This document shows, in pieces, positions 18,135 through 26,836 of a DNA stretch of 64,000 bases. Source of the stretch: Janthinobacterium violaceinigrum (GTDB lineage: Bacteria > Pseudomonadota > Gammaproteobacteria > Burkholderiales > Burkholderiaceae_D); the NCBI RefSeq assembly GCF_009208555.1, contig NZ_WFLI01000010.1, positions 124,001 through 188,000 of the forward strand. The letters are read 5' to 3'. The position numbers and the translations under genes are program-made. Position 1 is the first letter of the stretch. Each line of letters begins with the position of its first letter. The notes below the pieces were generated by a model. The model did not search any database. It saw only the letters and a list, made by a program, of their open reading frames with translations, and was not told the origin of the DNA.

Positions 18135-19172
18135 ATGCATATCATCTTTTCGAATTACCGCACCCTGGGCGGCGCCGTGCTGGCAGCGGCCTGCGTCCTT
18201 TCCCAGCCCGCCTGTGCCACGGCGGCACCCTCGGCGCCGGCCGGGAAAAGCCTGTCTTCGCTGCTGGCCGGCGGCCCCTTGCCGCGCCTGAGCGAAGACC
18301 CGCAAGTGCGCGCCGTCCTGTTCGACTTCTTCGGTTACGCGCGCGGCAGCTACACGGAAGACGATGAACTGCTGCTGGCGCAGGCGCTCGAGGCGATCAG
18401 CGAAAAGCGCGACGCCACGCGCACCGTGCTGGCCGATGGCCGCCAGCTGCTGGCGTCGATGAATGACCGCAAGCAGGGCCGCGAACGGGGCGCCATGCTG
18501 CTCGACAAGCGCGGCGCCATCATCGCCTTTGGCCTCGTCAACGGCCATTGCCACCTTGAGGGGCAGCCGCTGGCGAAAGTCTGCAATCCCGATCCGAACG
18601 CGGTGCTGACGGTCTTTCACCGCAAGGGCATGCTGGTCGGCGAAGCGGCGCCCTTGCTGGCCTGGGCCCGGCAATTGCCGCCCATGCTGGCGCTGATCGC
18701 GGGCGACAAGGAAGCGGGCGCCGACGGGCAGAAGATCGCCACGGTCGAATATGTGCTGGCGCAGCCGGCCTTGCCGGGCTGGAACCGCGCCCAGTTGCCG
18801 CCCGCGTATCCGCCCGCGCTGCTGCCGCTGCTGCTCGATAAATCCACGGTGCTGACGTCGGCCGGCGCGGGCGTGTTTGCCTATCCCCTCACCTTGAAGG
18901 GCAAGAAACAGAACAATGTGCTGGACCATGCCGAAGGCCGCCCGCCGCGCGACCTGGAAGTGGCGCTGCGCAGCTATGCCAGTTTTGACACGGTGGTGGA
19001 GCGCTACCGCCAGCTGGCCAAGGGCGCCCGGCTGCAGCGCAACGAGCGCACGGCCTACCTCGATGGCGACATGGGGCAGGGCAGCTACCGCGTCTACATC
19101 CGCAACACGGGTCCTGACGGCGTGATGATCGACGTGGCGCTGTGGCAGCGCAAGCTGGCGGCCAGCCGCTGA
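18135..19172 (+). CDS. exported protein of unknown function
   Basis: 345 residues. The start at MHIIFSNYRT is followed by a hydrophobic signal segment (~residues 10-25) and a probable signal peptidase I site near ACATA. No conserved domain is recognised. The mature part is mixed alpha/beta without further membrane spans. The C-terminus (QGSYRVYIRNTGPDGVMIDVALW) looks like a small beta domain. It stands alone between two minus-strand genes, and its stop is 2 bp from the end of the convergent LRR gene. A reading frame opens 13 codons earlier, but the chosen start gives the proper signal-peptide N-region. Confidence 0.65.
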   Translation: MHIIFSNYRTLGGAVLAAACVLSQPACATAAPSAPAGKSLSSLLAGGPLPRLSEDPQVRAVLFDFFGYARGSYTEDDELLLAQALEAISEKRDATRTVLADGRQLLASMNDRKQGRERGAMLLDKRGAIIAFGLVNGHCHLEGQPLAKVCNPDPNAVLTVFHRKGMLVGEAAPLLAWARQLPPMLALIAGDKEAGADGQKIATVEYVLAQPALPGWNRAQLPPAYPPALLPLLLDKSTVLTSAGAGVFAYPLTLKGKKQNNVLDHAEGRPPRDLEVALRSYASFDTVVERYRQLAKGARLQRNERTAYLDGDMGQGSYRVYIRNTGPDGVMIDVALWQRKLAASR

Positions 19173-19174
19173 TT

Positions 19175-20206
19175 TCAGCCAGGGCGCGGCTGCTCGTAGC
19201 CCAGTTGCACCAGCTGCGCGGCGATGGCGTCGTCGCGTGTCTTCCTGCCGGTGCGCAGGCGCGCATGCGTCAGGGACGGGGGCAAGCCATGCGCCAGCAA
19301 GGCGTCGATGTCGAGCATGGTCTCGGATGCCGACAACTGGCGCAGGGCGGGCAAGGTGGCGAGGCCGGGCAGGCTGTCGAGCGTCTTGCAGGTGTGCAGG
19401 TTCAGGCGTTCAAGCACGGGATTGGGCCCCAGCGCGATCTGCCGCAGCTTGATCTGGTCTTCCACCCATAGCGCCTGCAGCAGCGGGAAGCGGCCGATGT
19501 CGCCCAGCGTTTCCAGGCCGCGCACGCGTATCACTTCCAGTTTCCTCAGCAGCGGCGCCTCGATGTGCGCGATCGATGCGCGGCCGCCCAGCTGCAGCAG
19601 CAGCCTTTCCAGGCGGGCCATCTGCGAAATGAAATCCAGCGGCACCTTGTTCTTGATACGGTACAGCGACAGCTCGTGCAGCGCGGGCAGGCCGGCCACG
19701 GTGTCGATGTGCTGGTGGTGGCCCTCGATGACCAGGCTGGCCAGGTGCGCATAGTGGCGCAGGGGCGCCAGGTCGATATTGTCCCTGGCCGACTCGCCCA
19801 GATGCAGGTATTCGAGGCCGCGCAAATTCTCCAGCTGCAGGATGTCGGCTTGCGCCAGTTCGTACACGCCCAGGCTCAGGCGCTTCAGGTGGCGTAGTTC
19901 ACCCAGCGCTTCCAGGTGGATGGCTTGCCGGTGGTAGTCGATGGACAGGCTGGCCACATGCGGCAGCGCGCGCAGGATGCGCGCATCGAACACCCTCGGG
20001 TCGTAACCGTAGATGCGGATGGTCAGCGCCGTGCCGCAGGTGGCGGCCAGGGCGTCGAGGTCGGCCAGCAGCGGTTCCGGCTCGGCCAGGGTATTGAACT
20101 GCACCAGCACCTGCTTGCCAGCGGCGATGGCGGCGCGGATCGCCGCGGCGTCGATGCGCTCGGGGTTCTGGATGCACTGCGGCCGTTCTGCTTGCGTCAT
20201 GATCAC
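19175..20206 (-). CDS. leucine-rich-repeat protein
   Basis: Up to 343 residues from GTG 20206 (ATG 20200 is the alternative). After an N-terminal ~85 residues, about eight irregular repeats of 20-24 residues follow the LxxLxLxx pattern (LKRLSLGVYEL, LEYLHLGES, LASLVIEGHH, LHELSLYRI, LEVIRVRGL, LERLNLHTC, LRQLSASET). No signal peptide, so probably a cytosolic binding protein. The GTG overlaps the stop of the upstream MORN-repeat gene (GTGA), so the two are translationally coupled. Function unknown; the pair is discussed in the findings. Confidence 0.75.
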   Translation of the reverse strand: MIMTQAERPQCIQNPERIDAAAIRAAIAAGKQVLVQFNTLAEPEPLLADLDALAATCGTALTIRIYGYDPRVFDARILRALPHVASLSIDYHRQAIHLEALGELRHLKRLSLGVYELAQADILQLENLRGLEYLHLGESARDNIDLAPLRHYAHLASLVIEGHHQHIDTVAGLPALHELSLYRIKNKVPLDFISQMARLERLLLQLGGRASIAHIEAPLLRKLEVIRVRGLETLGDIGRFPLLQALWVEDQIKLRQIALGPNPVLERLNLHTCKTLDSLPGLATLPALRQLSASETMLDIDALLAHGLPPSLTHARLRTGRKTRDDAIAAQLVQLGYEQPRPG

Positions 20207-22257
20207 AATCCTATGGGGTAGGTAACCTGCCTGGGGGGCGGACAGCCTTCCGGCCCCGGGAACGTCTGCTTGCCCGTGTCATCGTAGCGCTTGCCGCAAT
20301 CGACGAGCACGCGCTTGCGGAAGATGAAAATGCTGGCCACCTTGCCGTTCGGGTGGTAGCAGATATTGTCGCCGTCGCGGTCGGTCGACGCGTAGCTGTT
20401 CATGGTTTGGCCATTCACCGTGCGCGTGCTGTGGCCGCTGCGCGGCTCCGTGCATTTGAGCTGGCCGCTTTCGTAGTACACGTTGAAGACGGAGGTATCG
20501 GCAGCGCGGTCGACCAGCAGTTCGTTCTTGCGCTTGCCGTTCGGGTAGTTCTCGTATCCCTCCTGGCGCTGGCCGTACTGGAAGGCGTAGTAAGACTGCG
20601 GTTTGCCGTCCGGGTAGTACATGTGGTGGTACTCGCACACGTCGTCGCGCGTGCTGCCGTATTCCTGGAAGGTGCAGCGGTGGATGTCGTTGAACAGCTG
20701 GCCGTCTTCATAGTATTCGCGCAGGTGCGTGAGCAGGCGGCCCTGGTCGATGACGGCCAGGCGTTCCGGCTTGCCGTTCGGGTAGTAGCGCGCGTCCAGG
20801 CCCTGCTTCTTGCCGTTGTCCCACAAGGTGTCGAGGCGCAGGATCTTGCCGCTGTCGTCGAACGCCTGTTCGCGCCCGTCCAGCTGGCCGCTGCGGAAGG
20901 TGGCCGTGTAGACCACGTATTCCTTGCCGGCGGGGCCCAGGTAGCGCGTGCGCGCGCCGTCCAGCATGCCCGCCTGGTAATGGTCGCGCAGGCGCAGCGC
21001 GCCGCTGGCGTCCGTGTCGACCGCCTCGCCCTGCTTCTTGCCGTTCACGAAAGTGACGCTTTGCGTGGCCTTGTCCTTGAGCTTGAGCTTCCACGGGCCG
21101 TCGCGCAAGCCGTCGATGAAGTTGCCGTCGCCGTCTTCCGTGATCCACGGCCCATGGCGCGTGCCGTTGACGTAGTTGCCGCGCGTGCGCAGCTGGCCTC
21201 CCATGCTGCGTTCGTGCGGGCCATTGAGCTGGCCGCCCGCATAGGTATCGAAACCCGTGACTTCGTCTTCGTCGGCATAGTTGACGACCGTCCAGCGGCC
21301 TTCGCGCTTGCCGGCCCGGTACATGCCGCTCTCGCTCTGCCTTGGGTAATCGAAGCGCCACAGGCCTTCCTGCAGGCCGTCGACGAAATGGCCTTTTTCG
21401 CTGCCTTCATGCATGCCTTCGCGCACCCACAGCCCCTGGCGCTTGCCTTTCACGTACTGGCCCCGTTCGACCACCGAGCCATCGTCCCAGGCCAGGCTGT
21501 AGAAGATCGACGGGCCGTCTTCGCTGCCCGTGAACTGCTGCGGCGCCGTTTCCCACGTCACTTGCCACAGGCGGTAATTGGGCAGGATGCCGGCGCCCGC
21601 ATCGCTGTACAGGGTATAGCTGGCCGTCAGGTAGCGCTCGCCTTTTTTCAGGAAGGTTTTCTTGTAGGTGATGGCGTCCGTGCTGCCGGCGGCCACGGGC
21701 TTGCCGTCATCGCTGTAGTAGCCGACGATGGTGCCTTGCGTATGGTCGATGGCGTCGAAGTCCGCATTGCCGCTCTTGCCCCGCGCGACGCTGTAGTCCA
21801 TGGGCGCCAGCTTGGCCAGCGCCGCCTTGACTTGCCCTGCATTGGGATTGGTGCTTTGCGCCGCGATGCGGTTCAGGGCCGGCTGCAAGCCGTCGAGGCG
21901 CCGGTATTTGCCGGAACTGCGGTGGTAGCGGTAGGCGCGCAAGCCATTCTTGTCGCCCTGGCGGAACAGCACCAGCATGGTTTGCACGCTGTCGTTCGTC
22001 TCCTTGTCCAGCGAGGCGTAGAAGACGGAGCGGATGACGGCGTTGCCGAACTGGTCGAGCAGGACGGGTTTCGCGCTGCCGCCCTTGCACTCGCAATAGT
22101 AGCCATTCACGCCATCCTTTTCCTTGAGGAAGGCGATATCGAAGCCGCTGTCCTGCGACGCGCTGATGGCGGGATGGGCGAGGCTCTTGCCTTCATAAAA
22201 GGGCGCGCCGTGGGCCAGCGCAGAGCAGAGGAGCAAGGGCAAAAGCAGACGTTTCAT
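20203..22257 (-). CDS. exported MORN / YwqK-type repeat protein
   Basis: 684 residues with a clear signal peptide (MKRLLLPLLLCSALAHGAP). The N-terminal ~240 residues are of unknown fold. Residues ~250-650 are a long series of MORN/YwqK-like repeats (GxWxxxYxxGxxxGxxxxY pattern, e.g. GKRQGLWVREG, GLQEGLWRFDYP, GTRHGPWITEDG, GLRDGPWKLKL, YYPNGKPERL, YYEDGQLFND, YYPDGKPQSYY, YYESGQLKCTE). YwqK repeats are annotated as immunity partners in Bacillus, but such proteins are also common stand-alone envelope proteins. Likely periplasmic or surface-exposed. Coupled to the LRR gene downstream. No toxin gene is adjacent. Confidence 0.75.
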   Translation of the reverse strand: MKRLLLPLLLCSALAHGAPFYEGKSLAHPAISASQDSGFDIAFLKEKDGVNGYYCECKGGSAKPVLLDQFGNAVIRSVFYASLDKETNDSVQTMLVLFRQGDKNGLRAYRYHRSSGKYRRLDGLQPALNRIAAQSTNPNAGQVKAALAKLAPMDYSVARGKSGNADFDAIDHTQGTIVGYYSDDGKPVAAGSTDAITYKKTFLKKGERYLTASYTLYSDAGAGILPNYRLWQVTWETAPQQFTGSEDGPSIFYSLAWDDGSVVERGQYVKGKRQGLWVREGMHEGSEKGHFVDGLQEGLWRFDYPRQSESGMYRAGKREGRWTVVNYADEDEVTGFDTYAGGQLNGPHERSMGGQLRTRGNYVNGTRHGPWITEDGDGNFIDGLRDGPWKLKLKDKATQSVTFVNGKKQGEAVDTDASGALRLRDHYQAGMLDGARTRYLGPAGKEYVVYTATFRSGQLDGREQAFDDSGKILRLDTLWDNGKKQGLDARYYPNGKPERLAVIDQGRLLTHLREYYEDGQLFNDIHRCTFQEYGSTRDDVCEYHHMYYPDGKPQSYYAFQYGQRQEGYENYPNGKRKNELLVDRAADTSVFNVYYESGQLKCTEPRSGHSTRTVNGQTMNSYASTDRDGDNICYHPNGKVASIFIFRKRVLVDCGKRYDDTGKQTFPGPEGCPPPRQVTYPIGL

Positions 22258-22352
22258 CGTGGGGCTGGCGCCGGGCGCCGCAATGGAAAGGCCACGATTC
22301 TGCCTGCGTTCTTACTTGTGGGCAAATACGGGCCTATCGTGCGCGCCCCGGT

Positions 22353-22901
22353 TCAGGGCTGGTGCGCGGCGCAGAAGTCCAGCAGCAGCTGTTCGCCTTC
22401 GGGCCAGGGGCCGTAGCCCGCATCGCCGTTGATATGGCCGGCGTCGCCGATCATGGTCAGTTCGCTGCCCCAGGCGGCGGCAAACGCGCGTGCGCGCGCG
22501 AAGCTGACGTAGGGATCATCGCCGCTGGCGACTACCAGGCTGGGAAACGGCAAGGCTTGCAGCGGCATGGGCGCAAAGCCCGTCGTGCCCGCAGGGTAGG
22601 AGGGCGCTTCCACGTCGCTGGGGGCGACGAGGAAGGCGCCGGCGATCCTGTGCGGCGAGCCGCTGGCAGCCCAGTGGGCCACCAGCGCGCAGGCCAGGCT
22701 GTGCGCGGCCAGCACGGGCGGGCGCGGGCAGGCGGCAATGGCGCGGTCGAGTTCCGTCACCCACTCGTCCTTGTCCGGCGTCTGCCATTGCCCGTGCGGC
22801 ACGCGCGACCATTGCGGGTGGCGCGCTTCCCAACGGGTTTGCCAGTGCTGCGGCCCGGAATTCCACAGGCCGGCCAGGGTCAGGATCAGAGGCGACATCA
22901 T
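22353..22901 (-). CDS. RBBP9/YdeN-family serine hydrolase
   Basis: 182 residues, the normal size for this compact alpha/beta-hydrolase family. The N-terminal LTLAGLWNSGPQHWQTRWE is a family signature. The nucleophile lies in LAAHSLACAL, the acid in SGDDPYVSF and the His in GDAGHINGDAGYGPWPEG. Cytoplasmic serine hydrolase of unknown substrate. It lies 136 bp downstream of kynA on the same strand, but it lacks the HGGxW motif of alpha/beta-hydrolase kynurenine formamidases, so a role in tryptophan degradation is not supported. Confidence 0.85.
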   Translation of the reverse strand: MMSPLILTLAGLWNSGPQHWQTRWEARHPQWSRVPHGQWQTPDKDEWVTELDRAIAACPRPPVLAAHSLACALVAHWAASGSPHRIAGAFLVAPSDVEAPSYPAGTTGFAPMPLQALPFPSLVVASGDDPYVSFARARAFAAAWGSELTMIGDAGHINGDAGYGPWPEGEQLLLDFCAAHQP

Positions 22902-23037
22902 TTTTCCTTATAAATAAATGCCGGACAAAATCGTGGCGAGCGGCAGTGGATTGTAGTCGAGACGCGCAGCTGTGCGCATGCACAGTGAGCATCGCAGGCC
23001 GCAAGGCGCGCCGCGCAGTAGATTTGGTCTGGCACTT

Positions 23038-23928
23038 TTAAAGTTCGGTGCGTAGGGCGAACAACTCCGGGAACAATACCACGTCGAGCATCTTGCGCAA
23101 GTAGCTCACGCCCGCCGTGCCGCCCGTGCCCGTCTTGAAGCCGATGATGCGTTCCACCGTCGTAACATGGCGGAAGCGCCAGAAGCGGAAGGCCGTTTCC
23201 AGGTCCACCAGCTTTTCGGCTAGTTCGTACAGGGCCCAGTGTTTCGACGGGTCGCGGTAGACTTCCAGCCAGGCCGCCTTGACCGAGGCGTCGGCGCTGG
23301 TCGGCAGGGTCCAGTCGGCATCGAGGCGCTCGGGAGCGATGGGCAGGCCGCTGCGCGCCAGCAGCTTGATGGCTTCATCGTAGACGGACGGCGTGCGCAG
23401 GGCGGCGTCGAGCACCTTGTAGGTGTCGGGCGCCGTCGTATGCACGTTGAGCAGGGCGGCGTTCTTGTTCCCCAAGATGAATTCGATTTCGCGGTACTGG
23501 AAGGACTGGAAGCCGGACGAGGCGCCCAGGTAGGGCCGGATGGCCGTGTATTCGGGCGGCGTCATGGTGGCCAGCACGTCCCAGGCATGCACCAGCTGGT
23601 CCATGATGCGCGCCACGCGGGCCAGCATCTTGAAGGCGGGCGCCAGGTCGCCGCTTTGCAGGTTGGCGCGCACGGCATGCATTTCGTGCAGCATCAGCTT
23701 CATCCACAGTTCGCTGGTCTGGTGCTGCACGATGAACAGCATTTCATTGTGGTTGGGCGAGAGCGGATGCTGGGCCGTGAGGATGCGGTCCAGCGCCAGG
23801 TAGTTGCCATAGCTCATCGATTCGCTGAAATCCATCTGCGCGCCATGCCACTCGGCGCCTTGCTGGCCGCCAGCGTGCATGGGGCAGCCGCTGCTGTTTT
23901 CCTTGTTCATATTCTTGTCGTCGCTCAT
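23038..23928 (-). CDS. kynA: tryptophan 2,3-dioxygenase
   Basis: 296 residues from [10 protein letters not shown]. This heme enzyme opens the indole ring of L-tryptophan to N-formylkynurenine, the first step of the kynurenine pathway. Family landmarks are [53 protein letters not shown], and the C-terminal [25 protein letters not shown], which contains the heme-ligand His region. It lies 8 bp after kynU on the same strand, an operon. No strong Shine-Dalgarno is visible, so coupling to kynU translation is likely. The open frame extends upstream through kynU but is antisense-like filler. Confidence 0.97.
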   Translation of the reverse strand: MSDDKNMNKENSSGCPMHAGGQQGAEWHGAQMDFSESMSYGNYLALDRILTAQHPLSPNHNEMLFIVQHQTSELWMKLMLHEMHAVRANLQSGDLAPAFKMLARVARIMDQLVHAWDVLATMTPPEYTAIRPYLGASSGFQSFQYREIEFILGNKNAALLNVHTTAPDTYKVLDAALRTPSVYDEAIKLLARSGLPIAPERLDADWTLPTSADASVKAAWLEVYRDPSKHWALYELAEKLVDLETAFRFWRFRHVTTVERIIGFKTGTGGTAGVSYLRKMLDVVLFPELFALRTEL

Positions 23929-23936
23929 GGGATGGA

Positions 23937-25199
23937 TCAGGTGACGGCGTCGCGCTTGGCGGCGATGTCGTAGGCTTGGGTGTCGAGGATGTCGCGCAGG
24001 ATTTCCACGGCATCCCACACGTCGGCAAAGCTCGTGTACAGGGGCGTGAAACCGAAGCGCATGATGGCCGGCTCGCGGTAGTCGCCGATCACGCCGCGCG
24101 CGATCAGCGCCTGCATCACGGCATAGCCGTGCGGGTGCGTGAAGCTGACCTGGCTGCCGCGCCGCGCATGTTCGCGCGGCGTGACGAGGCCCAGCGGATG
24201 GCTGGCGCAGCGCTGTTCCACCAGCGCGATGAACAGGTCCGTCAGGGCCAGCGACTTGTGGCGGATGGCTTCCATGCTCGTCTGCGCGAAGATCTCCAGG
24301 CCGCATTCGACCAGGGCCAGCGAGAGAATCGGCTGCGTGCCGCACAGGGCGCGGGCGATGCCGTCGGCCGGCGCAAAGCCCGGATCCATGGCGAACGGCG
24401 TGGCGTGGCCCCACCAGCCGGACAGCGGCTGGCGGAAGCGCGCCTGGTGCTTTTCCGGCACCCAGATGAAGGCGGGCGAGCCGGGGCCGCCATTCAGGTA
24501 TTTATAGGTGCAGCCGACGGCCAGGTCGGCGCCGGCGCCGTTCAGGTCCAGCGGCACGGCGCCGGCCGAATGGGCCAGGTCCCACAGCGCCAGCGCCCCT
24601 TGCGCGTGGCAATGGCTGCTGATGGCGGCCATGTCGTGCTGGTAGCCGGTGCGGTAGTTGACGTGCGTGAGCATGGCGACGGCGCAATCGGCGTCGATGG
24701 CTTGCGCCAGTTCCTCGGGACTGTCGACCAGGCGCAGCTGGTAGCCCCGGTCCAGCCAGGCCGCCAGGCCTTGTGCCATGTACAGGTCGGTGGGGAAGTT
24801 GCTGCGTTCGCTGACGATGCTCCTGCGCGCGGCATGGGCGGGATCGGCGGCCTGCATCTGCAGGGCGGCGGCCAGCGCCTTGAACAGGTTGACGGAGGTG
24901 GTGTCGGTGATCACCACTTCGCCCGTGCCGGCGCCCAGCAGCGGGGCCAGGCGGTCGCCCAGGCGCTTGGGCAGGTCGAACCAGCCAGCCGTATTCCAGC
25001 TGCGGATCAGGTCCGTGCCCCATTCGGCCGTGATGACGTGCTGGGCACGGGCCAGCGCTGCCTTCGGCCGCGCACCCAGGGAATTGCCGTCGAGGTAAAT
25101 CACGCCTTGCGGCAAGTCGAATTGCTGGCGCAGGGGCGCCAGACGATCATCGAGGTCGCGCGCGCTGCAGTCATGTCGAGAAATCATGGTGGCTTTCAT
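23937..25199 (-). CDS. kynU: kynureninase
   Basis: 420 residues from [10 protein letters not shown] (MISRHD at 25187 is an alternative start; neither has a strong ribosome-binding site). A PLP enzyme that cleaves kynurenine to anthranilate and alanine. Landmarks are [46 protein letters not shown], and the PLP lysine in [17 protein letters not shown], then [15 protein letters not shown]. First gene of the kynU-kynA operon. The kynB formamidase that usually completes this cluster is not in the window. Divergent from flhDC across a 595-bp region. Confidence 0.97.
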   Translation of the reverse strand: MKATMISRHDCSARDLDDRLAPLRQQFDLPQGVIYLDGNSLGARPKAALARAQHVITAEWGTDLIRSWNTAGWFDLPKRLGDRLAPLLGAGTGEVVITDTTSVNLFKALAAALQMQAADPAHAARRSIVSERSNFPTDLYMAQGLAAWLDRGYQLRLVDSPEELAQAIDADCAVAMLTHVNYRTGYQHDMAAISSHCHAQGALALWDLAHSAGAVPLDLNGAGADLAVGCTYKYLNGGPGSPAFIWVPEKHQARFRQPLSGWWGHATPFAMDPGFAPADGIARALCGTQPILSLALVECGLEIFAQTSMEAIRHKSLALTDLFIALVEQRCASHPLGLVTPREHARRGSQVSFTHPHGYAVMQALIARGVIGDYREPAIMRFGFTPLYTSFADVWDAVEILRDILDTQAYDIAAKRDAVT

Positions 25200-25380
25200 T
25201 TTGGTACTTATCTGAATGGCACGATATTGCTTGAAGCCTAAAGTATTGTGCGGAAGCAGGCAGTGTAGCAAATCCCTGCCGCAAAGCGGTATTTCTGCCC
25301 TGGATGCAGCGTGAAAATAGCCGCCCTGCGGGGCGTCAACGAAAAAAATCACGATTTTTCAAAATATTTTCAAATAACCC

Positions 25381-25407
25381 TAAAGTTTTGCCAGACGCCG
25401 CCGTCAA
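25381..25407 (+). promoter_or_regulatory. sigma-28 (FliA)-like promoter, distal
   Basis: TAAAGTTT at 25381-25388 (exact -35 element), an 11-bp spacer and GCCGTCAA at 25400-25407 (six of eight match to GCCGATAA). Reads toward flhD, 387 bp before its ATG. Confidence 0.65.
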
Positions 25408-25478
25408 CGATTACATGAACGGTGTCAAACCGGTCAAAAACGGATGGGACTTTTTTTAAATATTTTTCAAAAAAGCCC

Positions 25479-25505
25479 TAAAGTTCCTGCCAAGGCAGCC
25501 GTTAT
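25479..25505 (+). promoter_or_regulatory. sigma-28 (FliA)-like promoter, proximal
   Basis: TAAAGTTC at 25479-25486 (seven of eight), an 11-bp spacer and GCCGTTAT at 25498-25505 (six of eight). It repeats the distal promoter 98 bp downstream, including the preceding ATATTTT-type tract and CCC. Confidence 0.65.
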
Positions 25506-25641
25506 CTAGGTAAGTAGGCTTGATTTCGGTCAAGTTGTTGTAAAAAAGTGATATTTATTGCAGGCCTGAAACGGGGTAAATCCCGCACCGCGCCCATCCC
25601 CCACATCCGCGCCGTTACTGGCGTGCGACCATGATCGAGCA

Positions 25642-25660
25642 GTGTTTGTCAGACAAACAC
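25642..25660. promoter_or_regulatory. perfect 19-bp palindrome upstream of flhD
   Basis: GTGTTTGTCAGACAAACAC: two perfect 9-bp arms around one central base, 134 bp upstream of the flhD ATG. No T-tract follows, so an operator for a dimeric regulator is more likely than a terminator. Confidence 0.6.
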
Positions 25661-25794
25661 CTACGGTCCCATCCGCTATTCCCCGACCAAAAATACAGTG
25701 CTTTGCCTCTGTTGCGTTTGATGTTGCTCCTGCAGAATGTATCTCACTGGCAACACACAACGCCAGCTGAATTCAACGGATTGAGGAGATGGAA

Positions 25795-26112
25795 ATGACT
25801 GCTAACGATATGATGGCTGAGATTCGCGACGCTAACCTGAGCTACCTGATGCTGGCCCAGCAAATGATTCGTGCGGACAAGGTAACAGCCATCTTCCGTT
25901 TGGGCATAGCCGCCGAAATCGCCGAACTGATCGAAGGCATGAGCAACGCGCAGATCCTGAAACTGGCAGGCGGCAACATGATGCTGGCCCGCTTCCGTTT
26001 CGACGACAGCGCCATCCTGGGCATGTTGACGAACTACAATAAAGACCGTTCGCTGGCGCAATCGCACGCCGCCATCCTGATGGCTGGCCAAGGCGTCGAA
26101 GAAATCGCATAA
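25795..26112 (+). CDS. flhD: flagellar master regulator subunit FlhD
   Basis: 105 residues. Partner of FlhC in the hetero-hexameric activator of class II flagellar promoters. The helical FlhD pattern is clear: EIRDANLSYLMLAQQMIRADK, FRLGIAAEIAELIEGMSNAQI, and a short C-terminal domain. An ATG at 25789 abuts the GAGGAG ribosome-binding site, so the ATG at 25795 (6-nt spacing) is the better start. Followed by flhC after 51 bp. Confidence 0.95.
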   Translation: MTANDMMAEIRDANLSYLMLAQQMIRADKVTAIFRLGIAAEIAELIEGMSNAQILKLAGGNMMLARFRFDDSAILGMLTNYNKDRSLAQSHAAILMAGQGVEEIA

Positions 26113-26163
26113 CGTCAATCTCGTCATTCAGAGTCGGTATCAGTCAGTAGTGGAGCACACAGC

Positions 26164-26727
26164 ATGGCCAAGAAAAGTGTCGTATCGGAAGCGCAAGAAA
26201 TCCAGCTGGCCATCGAATTGATACAGCTGGGCGCACGCCTGCAACTGCTGGAGACGGAAGTCTCGCTGTCGCGCGAACGCCTGCTGAATCTGTACAAGGA
26301 ATTGAAGGGCGTCTCGCCGCCCAAGGGCATGCTGCCGTTTTCCACCGACTGGTTCCTCACCTGGCAACCGAATATCCACTCCTCGCTGTTCATCAATATC
26401 CACAAGTTCCTTATCGACCACGCAGGCGCCACCGGCATCGAAGCCGTGATGAAGGCATACAAGCTGTATCTGGAGCAGATGCCGCCCGAAGCGGGAGAAG
26501 AGCCGCTGCTGTCGCTGACGCGGGCCTGGACGCTCGTGCGCTTTTTCAGCAGCAAGATGCTGGACATGGCGCCCTGCGGCAAGTGCGGCGGCAAGTTTGT
26601 CGTCAACTGCCTCGACCTGAACGCCGATTATGTCTGCGGCCTGTGCCACATGCCTTCGCGTGCCGGCAAGACCAAGAAGGCGCGCGATGAGGCGGCCGCC
26701 GTTGCGCCGCCCGGCGTCGTCGCCTGA
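26164..26727 (+). CDS. flhC: flagellar master regulator subunit FlhC
   Basis: 187 residues. It provides the DNA-contacting part of FlhD4C2. The helical N-terminus has IQLAIELIQLGARLQLLETE. The zinc site is made of CGKCGGKF (about residues 138-145) and CGLCHMP (~159-165), the four cysteines seen in E. coli FlhC. The C-terminal tail is basic then Ala/Pro-rich. In operon with flhD and closed by a hairpin terminator at 26753. Confidence 0.96.
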   Translation: MAKKSVVSEAQEIQLAIELIQLGARLQLLETEVSLSRERLLNLYKELKGVSPPKGMLPFSTDWFLTWQPNIHSSLFINIHKFLIDHAGATGIEAVMKAYKLYLEQMPPEAGEEPLLSLTRAWTLVRFFSSKMLDMAPCGKCGGKFVVNCLDLNADYVCGLCHMPSRAGKTKKARDEAAAVAPPGVVA

Positions 26728-26752
26728 TCCTGTCCCCAACATAGCCTCATGG

Positions 26753-26790
26753 AAAGCCGGAGCGGTCGCCAGACCGGACTCCGGCTTTTT
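26753..26790 (+). terminator. intrinsic terminator of flhDC
   Basis: AAAGCCGGAG at 26753-26762 pairs with CTCCGGCTTT at 26779-26788 and is followed by Ts. It separates flhDC from the methyltransferase gene. Confidence 0.85.
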
Positions 26791-26836
26791 CATGGCGCTT
26801 TCGCTTACACTGGCGTTTTCCTCCGGCGACTGTCCC

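Larger units (their letters stand above)
25200..25794. other. 595-bp divergent regulatory region between kynU and flhD
   Basis: No protein gene is supported here. On the flhD side it contains two tandem sigma-28-like promoters (25381 and 25479), each preceded by an A/T-rich tract, and a perfect 19-bp palindrome (25642-25660). GAGGAG at 25783-25788 is the flhD ribosome-binding site. The kynU promoter must lie close to 25200-25330 on the other strand; no clear box was found. Confidence 0.7.

Noticed and set aside
20203..22257. Toxin-antitoxin immunity gene, from YwqK-like repeats
   Set aside because: No toxin gene is adjacent, and a 684-residue exported repeat protein is unlike a small immunity protein. 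Kept only as an unknown module.
20353..22416. 687-codon plus-strand open frame opposite the MORN-repeat gene
   Set aside because: Antisense to a gene with a signal peptide and clear repeats. No ribosome-binding site, and low-complexity Ala/Val/Arg composition.
22353..22901. The RBBP9-type hydrolase as the missing kynurenine formamidase
   Set aside because: It lacks the HGGxW oxyanion motif of alpha/beta-hydrolase formamidases, is not the metal-dependent KynB fold, and is 136 bp from kynA.
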